From Streptomyces sp. CB00316 (GTDB lineage Bacteria; Actinomycetota; Actinomycetes; Streptomycetales; Streptomycetaceae), in assembly GCF_001905595.1 (NCBI RefSeq), contig NZ_LIXI01000015.1, positions 1 through 64,000 on the forward strand: a stretch of 64,000 nt of DNA. Direction: 5' to 3'. Below, in pieces: positions 8,381 to 16,500 of the stretch. Numbering within the stretch: position 1 is the first letter of the stretch; every line of letters starts with the position of its first letter. The notes below the pieces were generated by a model, which was not told the origin of the DNA, did not search any database, and saw only the letters and a list, made by a program, of their open reading frames with translations. The translations under genes and the position numbers were made by a program.

Positions 8381-9856
8381 CTAGAGGACGGCGGCGACGC
8401 GGGAGCCGAGCCACTGGGCGACGTTGCAGCTCACGGCGTTTCCGGCCTGCATGGTCTGCTCGGTCTTGTTGCCGCGCATGATGTAGTCGCCGGGGAAGCG
8501 CTGGGCGGCAAGCTGTTCGATGGGCTGGAGCATGCGGAAGTGGCAGTCCTCGACGCTCAGAGCCTCTTCGAGGTCTTTGCCGGGGGTGAGGACTCCGGCT
8601 GAGTCGCGGGTGGCGAGGGTGAGCAGGGGCTCGCTGGTGGGCTTGGCGCTGCCCCGGCGGTAGGGGATGACGAGTCCGTGGTGTCGGCCTGCGGCGGTGA
8701 CGGTGGCGAGCGGGCGGTCCACGGTGTCGACGCGGCCGTTGCGGCGCATGGTGACGACGTAGGGCATGGTGACCAGCGCCTCGGTGTCGCGGGTGGTGCG
8801 CGTGCGCATCGGCTCGTGGAGGTCGGTGGTGGTGTTGTTCCAGGTGCCTCCGGCGGGGACGAGCATGCCGTGCCGGTCGGGGATGAGGAGGCCTTCGCCG
8901 ACCTTGCGGGTGCGTGCGGGCAGGGGGCCCTGTTCCGGTGCGATGGCCCGTCCGTCGTGGCCGGAGTGGTTGAGGGTGAGGAGGCTGGCTCGCTGCGGGT
9001 ACTGCGCGAGGCCCTTCTCGATGCGGGCGATGGTGTTGGCCGCGAGGGGGCGGGGGCGGTCGCCGATGCGCTTGCCGAGGTTGGTCCAGTCGATCGCGTC
9101 GGCGGCGGGGCGGACGTAGGGCTCGACGACGCGCTTGCCGCACCGGGTGTTGGGGCACCGGTAGTCGTACTGCTGGCGGTACTTGCCGACGCGGCGGCCG
9201 TTGCGCCATGCCTGGACGGCGTCGACGTCCTCGTCGCATTCGGGGCACCGGGCCAGCGGGCGGGGGCTCAGGTCGGGCATCCGGATGCCGGTGCGGGTGA
9301 ACACGATGTAGATGCGGTCGCGCCACTGGGGGGCGTGCTCGTTGTCGTCGCCGCCGACGTGGGCGGAGGAGACGGAGACGATCTGGCTGTTGTAGCCGAG
9401 GAGTTCGATGCCCTGGCGCCACCACTGGAAGAGCCTCCAGTCGGTGGCGAACTCGGTGACGTTCTCGCAGAGGATCGCCTTGTAGTAGTGGACCTCGGCG
9501 GCCCGCATGACGTCGTAGGCGGTGGCGCGGGTGCGGACGAAGCTTTCCGGGTCGGCGGGCTCGTAGCCGTCGCCGATGCCGATCTGTCCGGCCTGCGCGC
9601 TGCGGCGGGTGCCCCCGGCGGGGCTGATCTCCGTGCAGATCGGTGAGGCCCAGAGGATGTCCGTGGTGGGCAGGCGGCGCATGTCGTAGTTGTTGATGTC
9701 GGCGCAGATGTGGTCGGCGTCGGTGTGGTTGGCGCTGTGGGTGTCGATGGCGATGCGTGAGTGGTTCGCGGCCAGCTTGAGTTCGTATCCGGCGGCGACC
9801 AGGCCGGTGGAGCTTCCTCCGGCACCGCAGAAGATGTCGGTTGCGGTCAGGGTCAT
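8381..9856 (-). CDS. C5 cytosine-specific DNA methyltransferase
   Basis: A Dcm-type methyltransferase that puts a methyl group on carbon 5 of cytosine in a recognition sequence. Motif I (DIFCGAGGSSTG) is at residues 7-18. A catalytic Pro-Cys region reads ASPICTEIS near residue 62, unusual in having Ile between Pro and Cys. Motif VI is ENVTEF near 115 and motif VIII is QWRDRIYIV. A four-Cys zinc-like cluster in the middle (CPECDED ... CPNTRCGKR) precedes the target-recognition region. The C-terminus has the usual motif IX/X-like stretch ending in QAGNAVSCNVAQWLG. I choose ATG 9856 because MTLTATDIFCGAGG is the natural N-terminus; the frame is open to 9934. No restriction endonuclease is obvious beside it, so it may be a solitary protective or regulatory enzyme. 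Confidence 0.88.
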   Translation of the reverse strand: MTLTATDIFCGAGGSSTGLVAAGYELKLAANHSRIAIDTHSANHTDADHICADINNYDMRRLPTTDILWASPICTEISPAGGTRRSAQAGQIGIGDGYEPADPESFVRTRATAYDVMRAAEVHYYKAILCENVTEFATDWRLFQWWRQGIELLGYNSQIVSVSSAHVGGDDNEHAPQWRDRIYIVFTRTGIRMPDLSPRPLARCPECDEDVDAVQAWRNGRRVGKYRQQYDYRCPNTRCGKRVVEPYVRPAADAIDWTNLGKRIGDRPRPLAANTIARIEKGLAQYPQRASLLTLNHSGHDGRAIAPEQGPLPARTRKVGEGLLIPDRHGMLVPAGGTWNNTTTDLHEPMRTRTTRDTEALVTMPYVVTMRRNGRVDTVDRPLATVTAAGRHHGLVIPYRRGSAKPTSEPLLTLATRDSAGVLTPGKDLEEALSVEDCHFRMLQPIEQLAAQRFPGDYIMRGNKTEQTMQAGNAVSCNVAQWLGSRVAAVL

Positions 9857-9945
9857 GTCATCTCGCTGTCTGCGTGGTGGGGCTGACGGGTTGTCCGGGT
9901 GGGTACCGACCACCCTTGGCGACATGAACAACACTACAGCAACAG

Positions 9946-9975
9946 GCGACAGGAATGACGTAACGGCCCTGTCGC
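9946..9975. promoter_or_regulatory. Palindrome between divergent genes, possible operator
   Basis: GCGACAGG and CCTGTCGC (8-bp perfect inverted repeat, 14-nt spacer) lie between the methyltransferase (reverse) and the gene at 10145 (forward). The position suits an operator shared by the divergent genes. A TTGACA hexamer at 10046-10051 may be part of a promoter for the forward gene, but no matching -10 is clear. Confidence 0.4.
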
Positions 9976-10144
9976 GAACGGGACTTCACCCGATCGAGTC
10001 GCCGGGCGCCGTGCGGCGCGTCGTGGCGGCTCGCAGCGCAAAACTTGACAGTATTGGCGGTGTCAGCAGGGGGCGGGAATCCCCGGCCGACGACGAGCCC
10101 TCGCGGGCTGAGCCAAGAATTCCAACAACCTGGAAGGACCACTC

Positions 10145-10519
10145 ATGGACCACGCACACCGCCCCGTCGACCTGGCCAAGGCGACCGCCACCTACTACGT
10201 CATCGTCGATGACCAGGGCATCATCAGCGGCAAGAGGATCCGGCCGGGCTGGACGCCCGAGCGTGACGTCCTGGACGTCCAGCGGGCCTCGGAGCACTCG
10301 GTGGAGCGTGAGCTCCAGCGGGTCGACTTCACCCGGGCCTGCTTCGGTTCGCTGGCACCGATGCAGTTCCTCACCGTCGACGCCGTGAGCCACGGCCACG
10401 CCGCCTGGCTGGTGAAGAACCAGTTCGCGCTGGACCGGGCCTTCGCTTCGCTGACCGAGGTGTTCTACGCGGACGAGCTCGCGTTCGACGCGGCGGCCTT
10501 CGACAAGGCCACGGGCTGA
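10145..10519 (+). CDS. Small protein of unknown function
   Basis: A 124-residue acidic soluble protein starting at ATG 10145 with a good ribosome site (GGAAGGA, 7 nt upstream). No recognised motif. The middle contains TYYVIVDDQGIISGKR and a HAAWLVKNQFALDRAF stretch, suggesting a compact alpha/beta fold. It is transcribed away from the methyltransferase from a shared intergenic region and is closed by a near-perfect terminator palindrome, so it is probably a single-gene unit. Confidence 0.7.
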   Translation: MDHAHRPVDLAKATATYYVIVDDQGIISGKRIRPGWTPERDVLDVQRASEHSVERELQRVDFTRACFGSLAPMQFLTVDAVSHGHAAWLVKNQFALDRAFASLTEVFYADELAFDAAAFDKATG

Positions 10520-10538
10520 CACGTCCTCGCCGAGATTC

Positions 10539-10572
10539 CTCCAGGGGGAGCGGGATCCCGCTCCCCCTGGAG
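10539..10572 (+). terminator. Perfect 34-bp palindrome, terminator
   Basis: CTCCAGGGGGAGCGGGA is followed directly by its exact reverse complement, 20 bp after the stop of the gene at 10145, then by CCGTTTCG. It should form a very stable hairpin. Confidence 0.75.
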
Positions 10573-10787
10573 CCGTTTCGGGCCGGACCGGCCCTGCCTG
10601 TTCAGGCGGGCGCCGCTGCGCGAGATCATCGAGGGGTTCCCGCGCCGACACCGGGAGCGGGCAGTCAGCGGCCCGGCAGGGCGTGCACTGGGAATCCCGC
10701 CGGGCCGTACGTACGGTCGCCAAGGCTTCCAACAGGCCCGTGAACCGAACGTCGTCATCGTAGTCAGGAGAGAGAGGTAGACCGAGC

Positions 10788-11432
10788 ATGCAGAGCCTGA
10801 ATGGCCGCCAGTTCGCCGACCGCACGGATCTGATGGCGCACAGCGGTTACGGCGAGTCCTCTCTGCGCGCGCGGTGGAGCGACCGCGAGAACAACGGGCA
10901 CCCACCCGCGCGGACCATCGACGGCGTCATGCACTGGGACCTGGTCGTATGGTCCGAGTGGTTCAGGGGAATGACGGAACAGCGGCCCCGGGACCTGAGA
11001 CGGATCGACCGCACCGGCGACCCGGACGAGGAGCTGCCCCCGGTGAAGCAAGCGCGGGTTCTGGGCGTCGACACCAGCAAGATCACGGCGTACCGCAAGA
11101 ATCCTCCGCCGGGCTGGCCGGCACCGGTCCGCGTCGAGAAGCTGCCGACCCGCGACCGCGAATACCGTACGCGCCGTCAGCTCTGGGAATTCGCCGACGG
11201 GGAAGGCTCCCGCGTCGGCACCGTCGGGGGCCGGCCGACCGGTCCCGACCCCAAGGTCCAGGCGGCGAAGCAGACACAGCCCGACCCCCGCGTGGCCGCG
11301 GCCCTCGATGCGCTGGCCGTGCAGCCCGACCGGATGGCGGGCGACCTGGCCCTCGCCCTGGCCGAGCAGCACGGCGGGTCGCTCCCGGTGTGGCGGCGGG
11401 CCGTGACCGCCGCCCGGAAGCAGACCCGGTAG
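10788..11432 (+). CDS. Probable DNA-binding protein, same architecture as the gene at 7386
   Basis: A 214-residue protein with two excisionase-like regions (FADRTDLMAHSGYGESSL, and ARVLGVDTSKITAYRKN with a following basic segment ending REYRTRRQLWEF). A hinge GGRPTGPDPK then leads to a C-terminal helical region (MAGDLALALAEQHGGSLPVWRRAVTAAR). The order winged helix, winged helix, GR-P-GPDP hinge, C-terminal HTH matches the reverse-strand protein at 7386-8021. The start is ATG 10788, with a GAGAGAGG ribosome site just upstream. The two genes bracket the methyltransferase and the small gene at 10145. A regulatory or partition-like role is an inference. Confidence 0.62.
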   Translation: MQSLNGRQFADRTDLMAHSGYGESSLRARWSDRENNGHPPARTIDGVMHWDLVVWSEWFRGMTEQRPRDLRRIDRTGDPDEELPPVKQARVLGVDTSKITAYRKNPPPGWPAPVRVEKLPTRDREYRTRRQLWEFADGEGSRVGTVGGRPTGPDPKVQAAKQTQPDPRVAAALDALAVQPDRMAGDLALALAEQHGGSLPVWRRAVTAARKQTR

Positions 11433-11832
11433 GAAGCGGACCCCTCGCGCTCCAGTTCCACCGGCCGCTCGCCGAAGTGCCGGGCGAAGCGGGGTGGGTC
11501 CCTCGTTGGGCGGCGCTCTCGGTGGCCCTGCGGGCGGGTGGGGGTGGCGGAGCTTGCGGAGCCGGCCCCGCCCGGTCGTAGGGCATGGTGCGGAGGGGCG
11601 CCCGACGAGGGACCCACCCCGCGCACCACCACCCCTCCCCCACACAACCCGCGCGGACCATCCCGGGGCCCCTCAGCAGGGTGGTCGGGGTGTGGGGGCA
11701 GAGCCCCCGCTGCCCTGAGAGCCAGGTTCCACAGCAGCGCGTCACCTCAGCGTCGATCGCTGACTGGGCCACGCGTTCGGGCTGTTCGACCGCGCATCGG
11801 ACGTTGTCAGCGCCCACACGGACAATCAGCGC
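11433..11832. other. Structured gene-free region
   Basis: A 400-bp gap holding a large inverted repeat. Its arms are 11489-11512 and 11599-11622, 24 nt each with one clear mismatch, centred on GGGTGGGTCCCTCG. Smaller GC-rich hairpins follow at about 11640-11725 (for example CCCCACAC / GTGTGGGG and GGGGGCAGAGCCCCC). It may be a strong bidirectional terminator, a structured RNA or a protein-binding locus; no coding frame looks real. Confidence 0.5.
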
Positions 11833-12444
11833 ATGCCGAGCCTGGAGTCCGAGAACCTCGCCGTTGACTTACGCGCGTACCTGACCGCTACCCACTTCTC
11901 CTTCGACGGATTGACCGCCAAGGAGGCAACCAGTCGCATCACGGACGCCGTCGCTCGCTGGGCTCGGACGGCCGGTTGGCGGCCCGTGAACGAGGCGCCC
12001 GTGCGCTACATCGATCCCCCGACGATGAAATTCGGAGGGTGCATCACGTACTGGGAGCCGCCCTGGTCCGCCTATCTGGATCTTCAACTGTTCCGGGAAA
12101 CCGGTCCGCCCGTCGCCGTCGAGATCGACCGCGAGGACTTCGGCACCGCGACCGACAAGCTCCGGGACGAAGCTCTGCGCGGACGCCCCGCTCTCTGGGT
12201 TCGCTGGCACGGCGCACTCCGGGCCGATGTCGCAGCCGGCGTTGCCCGTCTCCACCTGCCGGGGCGGTCCACCCGCTCCCCAGTCAGGTACTCGATGCCT
12301 ACGGTTACAGCCGCGGCCGCCATCACGACGGGCGGAACCGTACCCCTTGAGTCCCAAGAGAACGCGGTACTCAAGGACACGTTGCGGAAGGAAGCGGAGT
12401 GGCGTGCCGCTGCTCTGCCTGCGCCCCCTCACGTCGTCCGGTAG
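11833..12444 (+). CDS. Protein of unknown function, possible nuclease-like fold
   Basis: A 203-residue protein with no confident family. The middle (YLDLQLFRETGPPVAVEIDRED followed by KLRDEALRGRPALWVRWHG) has the alternation of an acidic strand, an acidic-charged strand and a helix seen in PD-(D/E)xK-like folds, but the Lys is not in the usual place, so this is only a suggestion. ATG 11833 has a poor ribosome site. It is followed 57 bp later by another unknown gene on the same strand, perhaps forming one operon with 12502 and 13270. Confidence 0.6.
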   Translation: MPSLESENLAVDLRAYLTATHFSFDGLTAKEATSRITDAVARWARTAGWRPVNEAPVRYIDPPTMKFGGCITYWEPPWSAYLDLQLFRETGPPVAVEIDREDFGTATDKLRDEALRGRPALWVRWHGALRADVAAGVARLHLPGRSTRSPVRYSMPTVTAAAAITTGGTVPLESQENAVLKDTLRKEAEWRAAALPAPPHVVR

Positions 12445-12501
12445 TCAACTGCCCAGGCGGCCCGGGACGGTGACCTCACAGCCCGCCGGTAGGATAGGAG
12501 C

Positions 12502-13224
12502 ATGGGTCGGCTTAGCACTCCGTGGCGCGCCTACCTCCAGACCGCTCTCCCGGTCCGGAGGCACTCCGTCGCGAACTATGCCCTGAGCACCCTGGCCGAC
12601 CGAATCATCGCGTCCCCCTCCCATGCCGGTGAGAGCCACCGCTTTCTCGAAACTCCACCCACCGGCTCGTGGCGGTACGAATGGAGCGAGGACATCTCCA
12701 TGTCCGACTTCGTCGTGCATGACGGACAGCAGAGGCTCTCCGCGGCTCTCTACGCCGAGCGCATCTTGATGCGGACTAAGGTTGAGATCCGGTCGCGGAA
12801 GAACCTGCTGTCCGAGCTCCGGGCTCTCTTCAAGGCCGCCAGGGGGCGCGCCGAGATTCACGACGGCCCTACTCGGTTCTCTGTCGATCACGTTGCCCTG
12901 CCGCCCGTCTTTACTTCCGGCGCCCCCTGCCTGAATAGGCTCACTCGGGGACCGAGGGCTGTCGACTCGCGGCACACGCTCGTGTCGGCTGCCACCGACT
13001 GGGCATCTCTCCAGACCGGTCTGGCCTATTGGCGCCGGACAGCTGACGAGCTGTGGCGGGCCCTGGCCGCCCCCATGGCTCCGCTTGCCGAGCCCGAGGA
13101 CATCGTGTCCCTGGATACGGCCCCATGCGGAATCCGTCGGCTATCAGCAGTTCTGGTACCTCGTGCACCGGGGGCAGAGCGTACGTCTCCGGTTCCCGAA
13201 TCGAGTTTGCTCGCCGCTGCCTGA
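12502..13224 (+). CDS. Unknown protein, 3' end probably frameshifted
   Basis: A 240-residue frame, not recognised. It looks coding up to about residue 205 (for example WASLQTGLAYWRRTADELWRAL). The last 30 residues turn into Arg/Pro/Ala shadow-like sequence. From about 13125 the +2 frame reads more naturally (ESVGYQQFWYLVHRGQSVRL) and ends at 13267, exactly 2 bp before the next start at 13270. That fits tight operon spacing. I infer a one-base indel, natural or from sequencing, near 13120-13130; the intended gene would be about 12502-13267. Confidence 0.6.
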   Translation: MGRLSTPWRAYLQTALPVRRHSVANYALSTLADRIIASPSHAGESHRFLETPPTGSWRYEWSEDISMSDFVVHDGQQRLSAALYAERILMRTKVEIRSRKNLLSELRALFKAARGRAEIHDGPTRFSVDHVALPPVFTSGAPCLNRLTRGPRAVDSRHTLVSAATDWASLQTGLAYWRRTADELWRALAAPMAPLAEPEDIVSLDTAPCGIRRLSAVLVPRAPGAERTSPVPESSLLAAA

Positions 13225-13269
13225 CCGCACAGTCAGGCGCGCGAGCGTCCTGACTGAAGAGGTCTGAAG

Positions 13270-13491
13270 GTGCCCAACGTTATCGAGGTGCCCGTCTCAT
13301 CGACGGCGCTGCTCGTCCTGATGCTGGCTTTCGCCGCGGTGGTCGGCCCGCCGGCCGTGAGCAGTGTGAAGTGCTGGTGGTCGATCCGGCTTCGCCGCTG
13401 GAGTCGAGGCCTGCGCGACGTGCGTGCGCGGCTTGTCGCCCGGGTGCGCGAAACGCTGCGCCACTTCCTGGATGGAGGTGGCGGCAGGTAG
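13270..13491 (+). CDS. Small single-pass membrane protein
   Basis: A 73-residue protein from GTG 13270 with one hydrophobic segment (ALLVLMLAFAAVVGPPAV) and a basic Arg-rich tail, the topology of a small inner-membrane protein with a cytoplasmic C-terminus. It directly follows the probable frameshifted gene and ends just before a strong shared terminator. Function unknown. Confidence 0.55.
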   Translation: MPNVIEVPVSSTALLVLMLAFAAVVGPPAVSSVKCWWSIRLRRWSRGLRDVRARLVARVRETLRHFLDGGGGR

Positions 13492-13498
13492 CAGCTTT

Positions 13499-13533
13499 GC
13501 CGGGGCCGCCTCCCTCTCGGAGGTGGCCCCGGC
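13499..13533. terminator. Bidirectional terminator between convergent genes
   Basis: A 15-bp stem (GCCGGGGCCGCCTCC / GGAGGTGGCCCCGGC, one G-T pair) with a 5-nt loop lies between the stop of the small membrane gene (forward) and that of the giant gene (reverse, ends 13578). Confidence 0.75.
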
Positions 13534-13577
13534 TGCTTCGCGGCTCGAATGATCAGTCGGCGTCGAAGGGGGTTGGG

Positions 13578-16500
13578 TCAGCGCCCGTGTCGGGGGGCGC
13601 TGTTCGGCTCGGCGGGCGTTCGGCGGAGGTGTCCGGGCCGGTCGGTGGTAGCGGGGCGGGGGGTGGGCGGTTTGCGGACGGTGGTGGAGCGGGCGCGGGC
13701 GGCGTTGACCTTGACCTGGGCGGCGGCCAGGCCGTTGCCCAGCTTGCGCATCTGCGCCTGGCTGTCGGGCTGGGCGGGAGGTGTCGGGGCGGGTCGGCTG
13801 TAGTCGTCGGCAGCGTGGTGGAGGCGGGTCATGGCGGCGGCCGGCTCCGGGTGGTCTCCACGGATCCGGTCGGCGGCTTGAAGGGCGAGGTCGGAGATGC
13901 GCTCGCACACGCGGATGGATGTCTTCTTCCACCATCCCTGGAATCGGCCGTCGCCGAGGAGCTTGTCGAAGTGGGAGCCGGTTTCCCGTTTGATGGCCTG
14001 CCAGAGGTTGCGGGTCGCCCCCCGCACGGTCTGGAGGTCTTGCCACTCGGGAGTGCCGTGCAGTGCGTGTTGATACCGGTCGGCGTCGGCGAGGGCGGTG
14101 TTGACTGCTGCGCGGTCCCGGTCGGAGAAGTGATCCCGGACCTGAGGAGTGTGGGAGACCGGGTTGTTCCCGGTGGGCGTCTCCTGGCCGGCTGGGACAG
14201 CTCCGGTGCCGTCGAGCGCTCGCTGGAGGGCGGTGAGCTCGCTGTCGAGCGCGGCCACCAGGTCGTGCACGGTCTCACGGTCGGGTGCGGCGGCCTCCCA
14301 GGCTTCCTGGAGGGCACCGATGTTGCTCAGGATCCCCCGGTCGTCGGCTTCGAGGTCCCCATACGGAACGGCATCGTTTTCCGGCTCCAGCCCTGCCCAC
14401 AGAGGGAGTCCGTCCTCGGCTGCCGGGGAGTGGGGCTCTTCGAGGCGCTGAGCCTCGGGGGCCGGCGGCTTTTCTACTTCGGAGACGGTCTCCTGCACCG
14501 GCGGGTTCGGGATTGCCGGGTCCGGGACCTGCTCCGCGACCGCATCCGGTACGGCTTCGCGAGTCACTTCGTCAGCCGAGGGCGCCGGCGGAATGGTGGT
14601 GGTGGTCTGTTCGTCCGGGGCGTGGTGGTCCGGCTGGTCCCGCTCTGCCTCTTCTGCGGCCCCCGGCTGCTCGACCGTCGTCGGCGGCAAGGGCAGTGAC
14701 GGGATGCTCTCCGGGGTGCCGTTGTCCTTCCTGTGCTGCGGGGTTGCCTCCGGTTCGGCAACCCCTTGCTGTTCTGCTGCTGCCCGCTCGGCGGTGACGG
14801 CGGCCGCGGTGACGTCCAGGCGGTGCGTGAGACGGTTCATGTCGTACACGAGAGCGGCCAGGGGGAAGCCCATGTTCTGGCGCACCCACTGCGTGTCGGG
14901 CAAGTCCTCGATCCGATCGAGCCAGTCGTTGGCCAGCCATGCCGCGTCATGGAGCTGGTCGTGCATCTGGGGGGCGGTGGGCTCGCGATCGACCGCTGAG
15001 CTGACGAGGTCCAGCTGCTCGTTGAGCTTATCCAGCATGTGTGGATGGGCGCATCCGTCCGGCCAGGTCTGCTGGACGGCCCTGTTGACGGTCACCCAGT
15101 GCGAGGTGGCCAGGGTGCGCATCTCTGCGCGGAGGATGTCGGCGCGGGTGGAGGTGTTGGTGTCCTGAGCGGCGGTGGGGTCGGGGCCGTAGGGGCGTCC
15201 GGTGATGGCCGAATTCAGGAGCGCCGCCCGGTGCGCCGCTTCTTCGGGGGTGTCTGCGGGTGAGGTGGTGTAGGCGGGGATGGAGGCGTCGGAGAGGTGG
15301 CCCTTGTAGCCGCCCACCGCGGTGTGGCTGATTTCGGCGATGAGGTGGGTTCCGGCCCGGACTTCTCCGACGACGAATCCGTTGCTGGGGTCTGCGGCCG
15401 GGCTCAGGCGGTAGGACGGGTCGTGGAGCAGGGCGGATGACTCCATCGCGGGCGGCGGCTTCTCGGTGTCGTTGTCCGTGCGGGTGCTGGGGGTGTTCGC
15501 GGTTGCGGGGTCCGTCGGCTCGGGCGGGGCGGCGGGCACGCTCGGCGCGGGAGTGGCCGGTGGCGCGGGTTCGCCTGCTGTGTTGCTGGGGCTGGGCTCC
15601 GGTGTGCTGGTCTGTGCTTCCGTACCGGGAGGTGTCCCGGGGGTGGTGCGGGGGGCTGTCGGCTCTTTCGTGCGCGGCTGGTCCGGCGCGGGCGGGGTGG
15701 GGTTCTGCGTCTGCCCCGTGGCTGCCCGTTCGGCGATCGTGGCGTCGACGGCTGCCTGGAGATAGTCCTTGAGCCTGCGCAGGTCGTAGGTCAGGTAGCT
15801 GAGCGGGAATCCCATGTGCTGCCGTACGCGGTCGCTGACCTCGGCGGGGAGGGTGGTGCCGAGTTGGACCGTTGCCTGGAGGGCGGCGTTCAGGTCGGCT
15901 TCCATCTGGCGTGCGCCCGCTCCGTCGGTGACGGCGGTCTGCATGTCGCTGAGGGTGTCGAAGAGGCGTTGGAGCTGGGGCAGGTCGCTGTAGGTCTCGG
16001 GCCATGCCTGGGCGGCTGCGGTGGCGATGCGGTCGTGGTGCGTGCCGGCGGCGTTGCGGACGGCGGTGCGCACCTTGTCGGGCCGCGAGTTTTCCCCGTC
16101 GGGCTGGGGTGCGGGTACGGGGCGGCCGTAGGGGGTGTTGGTGAGGGTGGAGAAGTAGATGGCGGCCTGGTGGGCTGATTCGTCCGGACGTGCGGTCAGG
16201 GGTGTGATGTCGCCGTTGGGGACGAGGCGGGCGAACCATCCCCCGCCCGTGCTCGGGCGTAGTGAGGCGATGAGGGTGTCGCGGTGGTACAGGTCGCCCG
16301 AGTCCGCCGGCTGGCCGTCCCATCCGTGGAGGCGGGTGGTGTAGTCGGGGTCGGCGAGGGTGGTGGTCTCGGTGTATCGCTCGGGCTCCGGCGGGTCCTC
16401 GACGTCCGGCGTTTCGGTGTCCGGTGCGGCGGTGGGAGCTTCGGTCGGAGCCGTCATGTCGTACTCCTGGGGTTCGGGGCGGTTCTCGGCGTCGTTCGGG

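Noticed and set aside
8678..9646. A long forward open frame of 322 codons
   Set aside because: It is the Gly/Val/Asp-rich mirror of the methyltransferase gene; its sequence has no natural composition.
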